This document shows positions 37,308 through 50,800 of a stretch of DNA of 64,000 bases, piece by piece. The notes beneath the pieces are model-generated. The model saw only the letters and a program-made list of their open reading frames with translations, was not told the origin of the DNA and searched no databases. The position numbers were made by a program, and so were the translations under genes. This DNA comes from Crotophaga sulcirostris (lineage: Eukaryota; Chordata; Aves; Cuculiformes; Crotophagidae): NCBI GenBank assembly GCA_013397455.1, contig VYZB01000014.1, positions 1,956,581-2,020,580 on the forward strand, read 5' to 3'. Positions within the stretch are counted from its first letter, which is position 1, and the number at the start of each line of letters is the position of its first letter.

Positions 37308-40238
37308 CATAAAGCTCCCATTATGGGGTTTACAACTGCCATTTACACAAATCCTGCTATAATAAAATACAGTGGTGTTTACAGCATTCCTGCAACCACC
37401 ACAGAATTACAGTGTGCACAAAACGCAATGAGTAAATCTCAGCTTAATGCACCAGGCACTCCACTGACAACATAAAGCAGCAAAACTTGGGGGGGACGAA
37501 AGGGAAAAATGCAGAGGTAGGAGAAGAAGGTTGCTTGGGTGAGAGGAGAATTATGCCTGCTGCTTGGCTGAGATACCCCAGGGAAATACCATTGATTTAC
37601 TGCCTTTACCATGCTCTCCTTCAAGGCAAAACATAAATATGCATCCCAAAGGTGCTGCATAGCCTCAGCACACAGCTGTGGGGACCAGCTGGGCGTTACT
37701 GGCAGCTGGGTGATCCCAGCCGTTAGCAGCACCTGATCCAGCCAGGGCAGAGAGCCAAGCTCAGGCTGGCTGAAGTCCTGATGAAGTTAGGTATAAAAAT
37801 CTCCAGCTGGCACCTTTTTCCTTTCCCACTTGCCTTGTGGGTGCTACCTGGGTGTTTGTAGCAGGGTGCATGCTGAGTAAGGGTGGAAGCTGGTGGGTTG
37901 TGGCTGGAGAGGAAGGAGGCTGAAGGGTTTGCTGAATGAGTGAAAGCATCTGAAAAGCTTCTGGTTAAGAGCTGGATGTGCGGTCAAAGGGTGTGTAAAA
38001 GTTGGATCTGAACTGTCTGAGGGACTGAGGCTTCAGGTGCCTGAGTTTGCTGTCAAATATGCTCTTGATAGGGGACAGGACAAACTAGGGTCTCTGGAGG
38101 AGATCCTTTCTGAGAAGGAATAGTCTGAGCCGTGGTTTTGGGCATGGCTCCGTGGCCTGGGTTAGTAAACGCGATGGCACATGTTCATGCTGATTTCCAA
38201 TATTTGATTAAAGGAGATGCATTTCAGTTGCATCTCTTTCCTCTTCTTGTCCCCATGCTGAGAGCTGTAGATAAGATGTGATGGCTCTTTTTTCATGGCA
38301 GCTCTGTCTCACACCGCAGCCCTTCAGTTCCCTCTTTATATATCACTGCATTAATCTTTGTGCCTCTCTATGTATCTGCAAAACACTTGGATTTGCAACT
38401 CCATTAATTAGGCCAGAAAGCAGGTCACCACTAATCTCTCCTGTTCCCCTTAATATATTGTTTTCTGACATTGCCTCCCAAATTAAACTGAGATGATTAA
38501 TACTGATTTTCAGTGCTGTGCTACATGTAAGGGCAGAAACTTCTTGTATTTGCAGAGGAAGTGTCTCATTTACGATGAAGGAACACTATTCAAATTGTAG
38601 TAGAAACATTTATTTCATGGCATATATTTAACAAGTCAATTTACAATGAAGTTCAGCTTACTTGTTTTTGCCATGAAGAATTGATTCAGTCAAAGTTTTT
38701 ATCAACTTTCCTTATCATTGGGTACCTAAATACCTTTAAATACCTATCTATCCTTGGTGATGTGCCCTGGTCACATTGGAAGTGAGTCGCAAGGTGGGAA
38801 CTTGGATTGCTCTACTGTTGTTCTCCATGCTCCGTCACACTCAGCCCATCCCGTTGCAGCTCAGGAGGCTCTCCCTACCCTGGTGCTCTGGAGTCACCCT
38901 GGTAACCTGGTAGTGTCTGGGGAAAAGATGCAAAGGCAAAGATGAAGTCCAAGGAGGCTGTTGAACCACCTGCCTTTGCTTATGCTGTGAATTGGGAGAA
39001 CTAAGATTAACAACGTGTTGTGCAGAGCCTTATGCAGCAAGGATAGATCTGCTTGTATGTTTTCTATTTATTGTATTTCCATATTGTTTTTACTGAATCA
39101 TTCAGTCCTTTATTTACCGTTACATCTGCTTGCTGTATAATTTTTTGGGGTCGAAGAACATATTTTCTTTTCCAGATGTGCACATTGCTTGTTTCCTTTG
39201 GGTTGCTGACTCCTAGCTTATTTTATTGTGAGTGGAGTCAGGCATTTACTTGTCATTTCCTGTATCTGCCTCACTGTAGACCTTCAACTCTATTAAAGCT
39301 GATGGAGTTACTTCAGAACTATAATGCTACAATCAACAAAATATAACCTGTCCTTTAATTTAAATTACAGCTGCATGAACTATAACCTGTCCCCACTTCT
39401 GCTCAGGGTCTTCCAAGGAATCCTGCATCAATGATGTTTTAAGACACCCATGCCTGCCTCCAATTCTGCTGTTTAAACCTTTGATGTAAATATAAATGCT
39501 GGTGTATATCTGTCCTGAATGCTCCCTCCTTCTCCTTTTTCTCCTGGAAGATTAAGATGTGATACGGGTTTGCATCAGAATCTGTCCGGTTTACCTGAGA
39601 TTATCCCAAGTCTTGATTTTTTTTTCCTGTTTTGCTGAGTGTCAGTTCACTGCACCTCTTTTTTTTTTTTGGGTTGTGGTAGTAATTTAAAAAAATTAAT
39701 CCAAAAAATGATTATGTTTTTTTTTTTTCCCAAGTCATATGTGAAAAGACAGTGGGTCAGCACGATTCTGTGTTTTGCTATGGAATGGAATGGCACCCAC
39801 ATGCGCTGCCTCGGTCTACTATTGCTATTCCTGGTTACTCCTTATAAATCCTTCTGCCAGTGTTTTATTTGGGTTAAGACCAACTCATTATTCTGAGTCC
39901 ATATTCATCCTTCTCCTCTTGTCCAAGTTTGCCCGTCAGTGCGATGACTTAAATATCTGCCTGGGTTGTGAATCCTAAATGGGGTTCGGGAGGGGAGGGC
40001 TGAGATGCCTGGCACAGACAAACGGTGATGTTCCTGTCTACATGTTGCAACAGAGCTCCCAGTTTGGTGGTTCTTCTATCAGCTTTCAGGAAGGGTGCAG
40101 AGGTAATGCATGGCCATGCTTTGAGTCCACAGAGGGACAGATAACCCGACCCAGGGGGGCTGCAGCGAGAGCTGCTGCATGGATCTGCTTGTGGTGGTCG
40201 CTGAAATGAAATAAAATAAAAATGTTGTTTGTTTTTGA

Positions 40239-40367
<129 letters not shown>

Positions 40368-43300
40368 TAACCCGGCTTGGTTCGTGGCGGTTGGTTTGCA
40401 GGGAGACTGGCGTTCGGGGGCTGGTGCTAAGGCCACGGTTAATGGGGCTTCCCATCATTTATAGCAGCTTTTGATTAAGCACTGATATGGGGCTCCTGAA
40501 CCCTCCTCACTATGTCATTTAGGCTCTGGGCGTGCAGGAGGAAAGAATTTGGCTAGAGCTGGTGTGGATGGGGCCGTGGGAACTGCTGGGGAGTGGGAGT
40601 TCAGCAGAAGAGAAGCGCAGTCGTGGGTATGCAGAGCCCTGTAAAGGCCAAGACAGCTCAGAGGGTGGAAAACTGTAGGTGAGGAAAAAGAACAAAACCA
40701 CTTCAGCCCAAGAAAAAAAAAATGGGGATAAAGTAGCCATTAACTAAGCTGGAAATGAGGGAGGGTTCCCAGCTGTTGGAGCAGCAAGGACTTGGAAGTG
40801 CCTCTCCATGGGGAAGGGATAGCAAGAGGCAAAACAAGTTTGAACCATCATTTTGATATGTTTTAGAAAATTCTACTAATTGCCTGTCTGCATCTCTCGG
40901 TGCCTGAATACTTTAAACCTAGGAACCTAGAGACTTAGGAAAAGAGATTTTATGTTAAATATGTCTGACAGCTGTAGTGTGGTAAAAAAAATAAATTGTA
41001 TATATACAAAAAATTTTCATGCCATTTAGGACCCTTCTTCAAAAGAACATCCACAATCTTCTGTTTTTAAAGATGTCAAGTCCACTCTAGAAACCTTTCA
41101 CTTATACATAAGTGATTTCTTTATGGAATTGAGATGATTAAGAAGAGAATGCATAATCCAATTCCAAGTCTAGTATATACTATGACTCTCAAATTATTTT
41201 CCTTCCTTGGGAAATCACATGCTGTTTTGCTTATGATTGCTATGCACAGATGTAATAGCATCTAGTTCTTTAACATGTTGTAAAATACAGCAACTTCTGA
41301 ACAGTGGAAACTGAATTTGATTACTTGAACTGTTGTTCTTCCTTTACAAACATTTACTACTTCAAAGAGGCACGTTTGCTGGTATTACAAATGTTTATTT
41401 CTTGTCTTGAACTTGTCTGCATTTTCTTTCATTTCTGCTTAGTATGCATGAGATAGATCCAGAAAATTGAGTTATGTGAATTTGTAATGTGATTCACTTC
41501 CAAATAGGTCATTTCTCCAGCATTCATTACAGAATACACCCTACAGTAAAGTGCTTTTAATTTGCATGATTATAGAGTAGTACTTTATGTAAAAAGTTAA
41601 AAAGGAGAGAACTGGCCAGTGAGTATTTCCTGCTGTTTTATCACTTATGTTGACCACTGCTTCTAGAAGGAAGTGACTGGATCTGCAACTTCCTACTGAA
41701 AATAATCACTGGGTAATTGTAAACTTTCAGCGTGTTGGATAGGTGATGCAGTGTAGGGTTTATTTTCAGAAGGGGTAAAGCTGAGACTGTAGCTGGCCCT
41801 TGAACTGTCTGTGAGGCTCCCAGCTGTGGCTGAGGGTGATCAGTATGCACAGGTGGGATCCAGTGGGATGGCTGGCAACATGGTACTGATATACCTGTAA
41901 TTGCAGGTGAGAAGGGAGATGATATTTAGCCAGCTGGTGTTTTCAAAGGAGCATGAAGATACACAGGTTTTGTGCAATTTAGAACTTTGCATGCAAACCT
42001 AAGGCAGGTGCAAAAAGTAACCAAAGATGTGCTGACTGGGTGGGGTAGCAGATGTGTACCTGGAAAATCTGGCCTGGTGCTGCCTGTGGAACTTGGTGTC
42101 ATTTTCCTGTTTTGTCTAAATATTCCTGCGACTTCCCCATGAATTTGTTCATTCTGCTTTTCTTCAGTGCTCCTTGCACAGAATGGAGCAGGGATGCTCT
42201 GAAACCAGAAGCGGGCTCAGTTGGGAAAGGTACAATCTCATATTCGAGCAGTTGATACCCTTGGAAAAAGCAGACACATTTTAAGTTCAGGCTCCTTCAT
42301 CAAGACACTGATCCTGAAGCTCATCTGCCTGCATGGGCATGTAGGCTTTGTGTAGGTAGGATGAATTTCCCACCAGTTGTCTTGCGTCCAGGTCTGAATA
42401 AGTCCGTATTCTTGTGGCATTTTCCTTTCAAGTGCCTTCGGTGTTCTGATTATTGGCTGACAGCTGGGGGAGGTGTAGGTGGAAGAAAAGATGCTGCTGA
42501 GCATCTGACACCGCAGTGCTGTTGTGGCTGTCAATGGTGACACTGAAGCAGTCGAATACCTGAGCGTTGCTTTTGATGAGCTGTACCTTCCAGCATGACT
42601 TGAAATGAAGAAAGCCATGCAGCCGTGCTGCCAGCTGCTTTCATTCCTGTTGCTGTGAGGTTGAGGTTTTGTTTTCTTCTAAAATTTGAACTGCTGGACC
42701 TTGGCTGGTTGATGAGTGAGTGTCAAGAGCTTTAAGCAAATAAACAAAATTGTAAGGCTCAGCCAGCAGTACAGCTTGGCAAAGCTATAGGACTTGGATG
42801 TTTGGGAAATGAGATTGAAGGAGCCTGAAAATGTTCCCATTAAAACAAGATCAGAAAAAAGGAGGGAGTTTTCCAGACTTGAAAGGAGAGGCATCACTCC
42901 TATGACCATGTGCTTCTGGGGCCCATCGCCTTAGATAAAGAAAGGGAAGATGCAGGAGGGCAAAAACAGTGCTGATGCAGTCTGGGGATGTATGATTAAA
43001 ACATACGAATTGCCAAGGTAACTTCAAACCAGTAATTCGCGTAGCCCCAGGCCAGCCCTGAATGTCCTGAAGAAGCATTGTACTCCACAACAGGTAACTC
43101 CAGATGCTCCTGCACACCAAGGAGCATCTCCATATCCTCTTTCTGAGATTTTTCTCAGCCCCAGCTTACAAGTTGCAGAAACCTCCAGCAAACAATGTAA
43201 ATTAATTCAAGAAAAATAATTCGTTCCAGCAGACAAGGAGTTTTGAAGGGTCCAGCTAAAACACTTAAAGAATATTCGTTTAAAGTATATTTAAAGTTAC

Positions 43301-46300
43301 GGTGATAGTTGTTCTTAGCTCCTGTATTTTCTTACTGCTGTTGCAACTCTGGCAGCAGGGACTTGTGGAGCACAAAAAAAAACCCCAAAGAAATCCCCTG
43401 CACAAAGTGGTTGCATCTCATTGCTGCCAGAATCAGATTCTCTTCCCGGTTTAATTCTGGACCTGGATTCATTTGCCCTTTGAAAAAGGAAAAGTGAGGA
43501 ATCACTAGATAATCACTAGAGAAGACCATCTGAGTAATCTGACAAAGTGGTGCTTATGCATAGCTAGGAAAAGAAATCCGTTCAGAGAAGAGCCCGTGTG
43601 GTGGGTACCTGCATGGGGCTGTTGTGTGGCCGAAGCATGGGGAGGCAGAGCTGCTCCCTGTCTGAGGGACATCCCGTGCCAGGGCTCCTGCTCTGGGCTT
43701 GCACTACTGGGGTGCAATAAACACAGAGTCTCTCCAGCATCACTGCTGAGTAGCTGAACCCGAATCTGGCTCCACCATCTCTCCTGGAATAGGAGGTGAG
43801 GTGGATGCTTTTCCATCTACAACTACACTGACTCATTTAAGCTTCCTGCAGCCCACATCCAAGACCCTGTAGTCACCCTGTAATGTGCAAAGAAACCTGT
43901 AGTCCAAACCCTAATACCCCCAAGCCATGTCTCCTGGAGCTCTGCCGCACTTTTCTACGTATCCTGCCAGACTCTCCCACGTCCCAGCTGATCTTCATTA
44001 GACCATTTCAAATACTCACCTGAAGTTTTCTCTCATTTCTTCTGCCTGATTCTGGTTTTATCCTGGAGGATTTCTTTACCTCTTCATCTTTTAAAGTGCA
44101 AATCAACCTTTCTTCTGGATACCTATATAAGTATTTCAAAAGTTTTATAACTTCAAGTATAGAAAAAACTTCTGTGGTCCCACACTAGCGGTCTTTCTCA
44201 GCATTAGAATCTCTGCTTGGTACAGTATCAGGTGCAAATTTGGTACACATTAGGATGTTCATCAGCTTGCCTGTCACCTCAGTAATTGTTCTTTGAGTGG
44301 GGAGAAAAAAATCAGCATCTTGGAATTATTTGTTACTCTCGCAGTCCCTCGCCCTATCAGATTGGATTTGTCACTCATCCAAGTGCCCTGAAGCAACATT
44401 TTTTTCTGTAGTAAGGGCCCTGGTAAAGGTCCTGTTTGTTTATTTTTATTATTTTCTGATCCCAGCAATATTTTTGTCATGTACTTTGCTGTTCATTTGT
44501 TTTACTTCCACAGTAAGTGGTTCAATTGTGCACCTACTGTGCATGTATTTGTTGCTGGTAGTCATCGTTTTAAGGTGTTTTTTTAACCATTCATCCTAAA
44601 GGCAATTTTTTTGGTTGCCAACTGGGTTGTCAGACTTGACTTACTGAGTCTGTACTGAAGATTTTTGCTAAATAATTGTTCATGTCACAAACTTAATGTT
44701 CTTTTTAACTAGCAAAGTTGCACTGAAATGTTTGGGCTTCTCCAGCTACTGATTTAAATGCAGCTTTGCATAGCAGAAGTGCTCTTGTGATGCTGCTCTG
44801 CCAGCTGGAAACATTGTCTGCTAATACCATCCTCTGCTGCCTTGTGGTTATCTCTCTCTTGCCCAAGGTGTGAACACCTTGCTGGGACCCTGGCTGCAGG
44901 GTGATGCTGCACAGGACTCATGGCAGGGCTGAGCCCCGGGAGCCTGGGCTGCAGTGCAATGGAAGTGAAGGAACATTTCAATACAATCCCATATGGGTGC
45001 TGTCTGTTTTTAATCTTGAGGCAGAACCTGAACTAAAATCTCTTTGCCTTTGGCTTTTTGAGGTGCTTCAGCCCTGCCTACATGCACAGGGTATCCCCAG
45101 GTTAAATGCCACATGGGAATTCATTTGGAGTATAACTCACCTTTTCTTGTGGCTTTCATCCTGCAAGCTACCTGGAAAATATTGGCCCAGAGGAGCACGG
45201 AATTAAATTTTAAACACAGTCTCACCTAAGGCAGTGGTTCAAGTAATTATGTGCATAGGTGTTAGGAGAACTGAGCCAAAGTTACTAGTGGGACAGAGTG
45301 GATTTCTCTGGTGGTGCTAACGTGAGCGCCTTGGTGAAGAATATGTCTGTGCATGTCTTTGTAGCACAGCAGTGCGCAACACAAATGTTGTTTTCAATTT
45401 TATTTTAAATCACTTATTAGTATCTTTCCAGTGTGCTAGTAAATCTGTCTCTTGAAGTAATCCTTGCTTCTGAAGGAAAAGGAAATTGTATTTTATGGGA
45501 GCGTTTCATTCACTCTCTAAGCGTCTCATTTGAATAAAGACGTTCCCATTGAGCACCCTTTAAAGCGTGCGCATCATCTGCATGCGTTGGATAGGCTAGT
45601 CCTTCATTTGGAATATGACAGCCAGATCTAAATTGCCTACTTAGAAGCTGTGGATGATAATTAGGGAGAAAGTAGCTAACTCATTGTGCTTTACAACTGT
45701 CTGTCTTTGGAAAAAGCCTCTCGTTAATATTAGCACATTTCTGTGCCAGATTGTACTAGCCTTCTTTTTTTTTATTATTATCCGTTTGTAGTAAATCTTG
45801 CTTCAGAAATCAGCGAAAAACATTTTGGCCAAAAGATTATAAATGTCTATTATGACTTGGGAGACCAGGAGCTGCTGATAAACAGGAGGTCTTTAAACTT
45901 TAGTACTAAGTAGTTGTCTGCAGTGCTGACTTTCAGGCAAATATGAAGCTCTCTTGGACTGCTGTGCCAGCTGAGGGTGGGAGATAGGAAGAAGGGCAGG
46001 ATGTCAAGTAGTCAGTTAAACTCCTGAAGCTTCGTATTTGATTTTTCACTTGTTCACCACACAGAAGATGCCCCTTCTGCAAAGGCAGACTGTGGCCTCA
46101 TAACACTTCTGCGGGTAGAGGGAAGCAAAAGCAAGCCAGCAGAAGTTGTACTTCAGGTGTGCTCTGTGCCAAAATGTAGATGCCCCAGTTCCCAGGCGGA
46201 TTTGGCAGAGTTCCCAGGAAGGTGAGAGACACTGGCTAAACTCTGCATGACCTATTCCAGCTTCATGAAGGGAGAAATCTCCATCCCGGAAGTCCTTGGA

Positions 46301-46950
46301 TCAAAACTTGGTACCTTTTGGAAAGCTGTGCTTTTGCACAAACAGGAGTTGCAGAGGTGGTTGGGTGAGGTTCAGTGATGAAGAGCAGAAGCTGCGCGGC
46401 CGCAGTGGTCCCTTCTGGCTCTGCCATTGGTCAGTCCATGAAGCTGCATCAATTTAGTCCCTTTTCTTGCCAAACTGTGGCCACCTCACCTAGCACTGCA
46501 GATCTGGGGTTAACATCTAAACTGACAAGGAAGGTGTTCAATAATATTTATACATCAGCAAAGCTGGAGATTTTCATCAATACACCAATTATATAAACTA
46601 ACCCTTTAGGAGGGGCACTAAGGGCTCAGTCATGGCTTTAATTATCATCTTCTAATGGTTTCAAACCTTGATCTCAGCAGTTCTTTTTATACCTAATTTT
46701 GGCCTTTTGTTGAATAGATTTGCCTAACAAGGACTTCTAGGTTTTAACTACTGTTAGTGGAAACTGGAAATTATGCTGGTAAGGAGCCTAATGTTGCATC
46801 CTGTTGAGCAAAATTCAGGAGATAAATACTTCAGGCTACAGACGTCTCCAGTTGTGACACCTTCACAGAAGTCTCTTCATATTTAATGTAACCTAATGAT
46901 GCAAGGCAAACCAAAGCATTAAGATGTATTTTTAATTAGGAAATACAGAC

Positions 46951-46999
46951 TTTTTTTATTTTTTTTTTTTTTTTTTATTTATATTTTTTTTTAATTTAT
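46951..46999. repeat. T-rich low-complexity tract
   Basis: Nearly uninterrupted run of T with a few A bases over about 49 bp in SYNPR intron 2. It is simple sequence; no element boundary or target duplication was seen that would make it a retroposon tail. Confidence 0.9.
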
Positions 47000-47620
47000 A
47001 AAGCTACCCAGGAAACTGCAGGTCCATTTTTTTTCAAAATCTTTTTTTTTCCAATGGAAACTGAGTAAAAAGACTTTATTCCACAGTGACATGAACGCAA
47101 GAACTTTCTGAGCTATTTAAAGTATGGCCCCAACACGTGGCTTCCCTGGTGGTGTGGGCATCAGAGACCTTGGTCAAGTCTCTGTACTGAAGCAAGTCCA
47201 TAAGTAACCTGAATGTGGAGCTCACGCAGCCAAGCTGAGTGCTCTAAATCAATGAACTGCTGGCTTTGTGAGAGCTGTTTGCTCTTACATTGTCTCCTGG
47301 GCCGGGGAAAAGGTGATCCAGGTCTGCAGAATGAATATATTTCTTTTCAGCTTTGAATGAAAATAGTTTTTAATAGGAAAAAGTATTTCGCATTTTTTTT
47401 AACTAGCTCTAGTTATTATTAGAGAGTGAATGCTGTAATTCAGAGCCCTGATATGATTTTTATTTATTTGTGCATGGCTACAGACTATTGAAGTAATTAA
47501 AATCTGCAAATTGATGTTCTCCGGTGTCCATGGGTCTTCAAGGACCACACTGGCTCGGGGAATACTGTCCTTGGTTTTTCTTTCTGCTCCTGCATGTCCT
47601 GTGGGATTTTTTTTTTAGAC

Positions 47621-47817
47621 CAGGGGTGTCAAACTCATGGCGTGCAGGCTGGATCCGTCCCTCCACCTTGTTTTATCCAACCTGGCACCTTGTTTCTACC
47701 CAGCAGCAGCACCGAGCTCCTTGCCCCTGCGCTCCTGCCAGCACTGGACACATGTGCAGCGTGGGACACGCGTTACGCTGCAGGAGCATGGCGGGAGCCC
47801 TGAGTTTGACACCCCTG
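47621..47817. mobile_element. Short non-autonomous hAT-type DNA transposon (MITE) with perfect TIRs
   Basis: The left end CAGGGGTGTCAAACTCA (47621-47637) and right end TGAGTTTGACACCCCTG (47801-47817) are perfect 17-bp inverted repeats. Both are flanked by an identical 8-bp direct repeat TTTTAGAC (47613-47620 and 47818-47825), the size expected for hAT target-site duplications. The CAGGGGT... terminus is typical of the Charlie-like hAT group. The 197-bp interior encodes no transposase and looks like an internal-deletion derivative. I do not know the named family. Confidence 0.9.
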
Positions 47818-50800
47818 TTTTAGACAAAGAGGGTAGTGGAATAGGAGAAAAGGTCTGTGCTTTTGTACTTGGAGAACCATAGTCTGCAGTAGTGGCTGTC
47901 TGTGAGCACAATGTGCAATTTTATCGCTGGTGTCAAGGAGTTTGAAATCATTACTGGTCTGATTAAAACATATAAAAATAAGGATGACTTTGTGGCTTTT
48001 CTAGTTTTGAGTTCTTCTTCCTGACCCCAATTACAGCCTTAAAGACTCACTTCGTAGAAATCTTCAAGATCAGCAACTTGGCCGAAGAATGGTTATTACT
48101 GCCAGTTTGCACTTTTGTTTGAACTGTGAATAAATGCAAGTACCCTTTGCCCAGCAGTGAGGAACTGGGAGATGCTTCCAGTCACTGGACACTTTGTTCC
48201 TGTATGAGATCTGTAGAAAACCACCAGAAATCTGATACAGCCACATCTTCACCTTCTCTTTGAGGCTGACCCTGTGCATGTGGTGCTTAGCAGAACCAAC
48301 GCACAACCAAATGCACATATGAAGGAAGGGATCATCCACCACCCCATAATTTGCTAGCTGATCTGAATGGCTTAGCTTCTGTGCCAAACTATTTTGTACA
48401 CAGCCAAGAAGCCACATCCCAAGGGTGGCTTTGAAAGTGGTGAAGTCTTTGCTCGTTCAAGCTGCTGATGTGTTGGGCTGTGTGCAATGATGTGCTGTTT
48501 CAGTAGGTCAGGGAAGGAGGTCTGGCTGCTGGTACTTTTAGTCTGCCCAACCAGGGCGAGGCTGATTGTTCCAACCAGTAGACTTGTCACAGGCAGCAGC
48601 TCTGCAGACAAAGATGACTTTTCCAGATTTTGAGGTCTTCTCGTTTGCCGCTATCCTCAGAGTTCTCCAGCTTCTACTTTGTAGGTTTTAGTTCCTTAAA
48701 ACTTGAAGCAAACATCCTTGAGTGCTGAACTGAGACCATAGAGGAGCATTGTTTTGCTTTACAGCTCTTCAGGCTGATCAGCACACACATAGCATGAACA
48801 CAGAGCTCGTGGGCACACAGCTGGCTGGGAAGTAAATGGGGAAGGGAAGTGGTAGCAACTTTCTGGAGAGGGTCTCTGGTGCAGAGAAGGGAGAATGCTG
48901 CTTCTTAAATCTCTGATAAATTGTGGAAGCTTTTCTTTTGGATTGGATTCTTGATTAATTTGGGTGGTATTGATCCAGACTGGCTTATTTTGCTTCATAG
49001 AGGCTATATTTTATGCTTAACATTGTTCTGATGCCAGAAAAATTCTTCATTAGTACTGTAGCCAGAACTTGGTATTAAAGTGGAAGTCACTTTTGGATTT
49101 GTTAATATATACAGCTTTTTCACAATTTGAAATTTTAATATATATTCATGAACAGTCTCTGTGGTATTGTGCAGCAATGGTGTTTTATCTGTGCCTGCCA
49201 CAAAGACTTTTTCTAAAAGTAAGGCTTTTCACAACTTCCCTTGCAAATTTCTTTTTACATGTTTTCATGCTTCCAGAACAGAAGCAACCAAAGCAGAAAC
49301 CCATTGACTTTGCTTGATTTGGCATTTGATCCCCTACCCCAGATGGCGTGTGGTGACCCAGCTAGGGGACAATCAAATGTGCATTGTTCCCATTTTCCCT
49401 GCTCCCAGATGTGCATTCGCTGTGCAGCAGCCCTGAAGGTTTCCCCAGGACTGTAGGGAACAGGATACCTGGGATGTCTTTGGTCTCCTCCTACACCTGG
49501 CTTCCACGTGACTTTATTTGCCAAGAATTTAATGCAATATTTCTTCTTATTCAATAAACTATGGAGAGGGTGGGCATCCAATCCCACCCCGCATAGGCCA
49601 ACTCAGTGAAGTGCCTCTCCCTGTTCTGTCTGTGTTCTCAGGAACGACGCTTCATGGGTTATTTGGTGTGAAGGTGCTGACGGTTTGTCCACAAGTGCAT
49701 CAGCAGACCCACAGGGGCTGCCTTGGCTGCTGTCCTATGTGCTGCTCAACCTGCAATTGAGCCCACAGGATCCCTGAGAAAAGGATTTGACGTGTGCTTC
49801 GAATGAAAATATTTTGACTGAGAGTTTTGTTGGAGTCAGGCCATAAAACTCTACAGAAAACTTAATTCGATTACTTAAGACAATATACTTGGGAAAATTA
49901 TAGTTAAAATACAAAGTTAACATTAAAATACAATACAAAGGAATAAAGGTTGCTGCATCTTCTGTAATTGCTCCTGCATTTATCAGTGCTGGTCTTGGAG
50001 GTGAAATTACTGCTTTCATGGTTTATAGACCTAGATTAAACTGTATGTGAACACTGCTTCTCACAGGGCGAAAAATTTATGCTTTCAGGTTCTGGGTGAA
50101 CATCAGGTGATGCCCAAGAATTTGGATTGGTATCACATGGAGTTCATAGCCCATTTGATTGTAGAAGGCAAGGTTGATTGTAGGTGGAGTGAGTGTTGTG
50201 AACTGATGCCAGCAGCAGCAGAGCACATTGGGGTGCAGGAAGGGGGGCTCAGCAGTCCCACATCACTCCATGCACAAGCACTGCCCAAGGACTTGATACA
50301 CCCACTTACCAGGAATGATCTTACTAGATTCAATGACTGGTCTTTAGGCTTTTGCTTTATGCTTTCTATTAATGATGTTACTTCTCTGGTGGTTTTGATT
50401 TTTGTAGATTTTTCTCCAAATGGAAACTTTTGTTCTGCTCTGACAGAGGCTTGATAGTTGGGCAGCTGATTTCGGAGTCTGTCCAGAGGAGAGGGCTGCA
50501 GGAGAGACAACAGAGACACGAGTTCAGTCAGGATCTTATGGTGGGACCAGGTAGTGTTGGACAATCGTATGTGTGGCAATGCAAATATGTGCCAGTGGTG
50601 TTTCCAGGCCTCCTAATTTGCACTGTTCCACAGGCACAGTAATTTTTTTAAGATAATCAAAGGTTACCTTCCTTCAGAGATAGTACCTAAGTTTTCACCC
50701 CGTGAAAATAGCTCAGTGAAGGGAAATAGGAGGGCAATGCCACTGGTCTGTACCATGAAAAATACAAGTGCCCAATCTGGGAAGGTATTTGGATTTGTAA

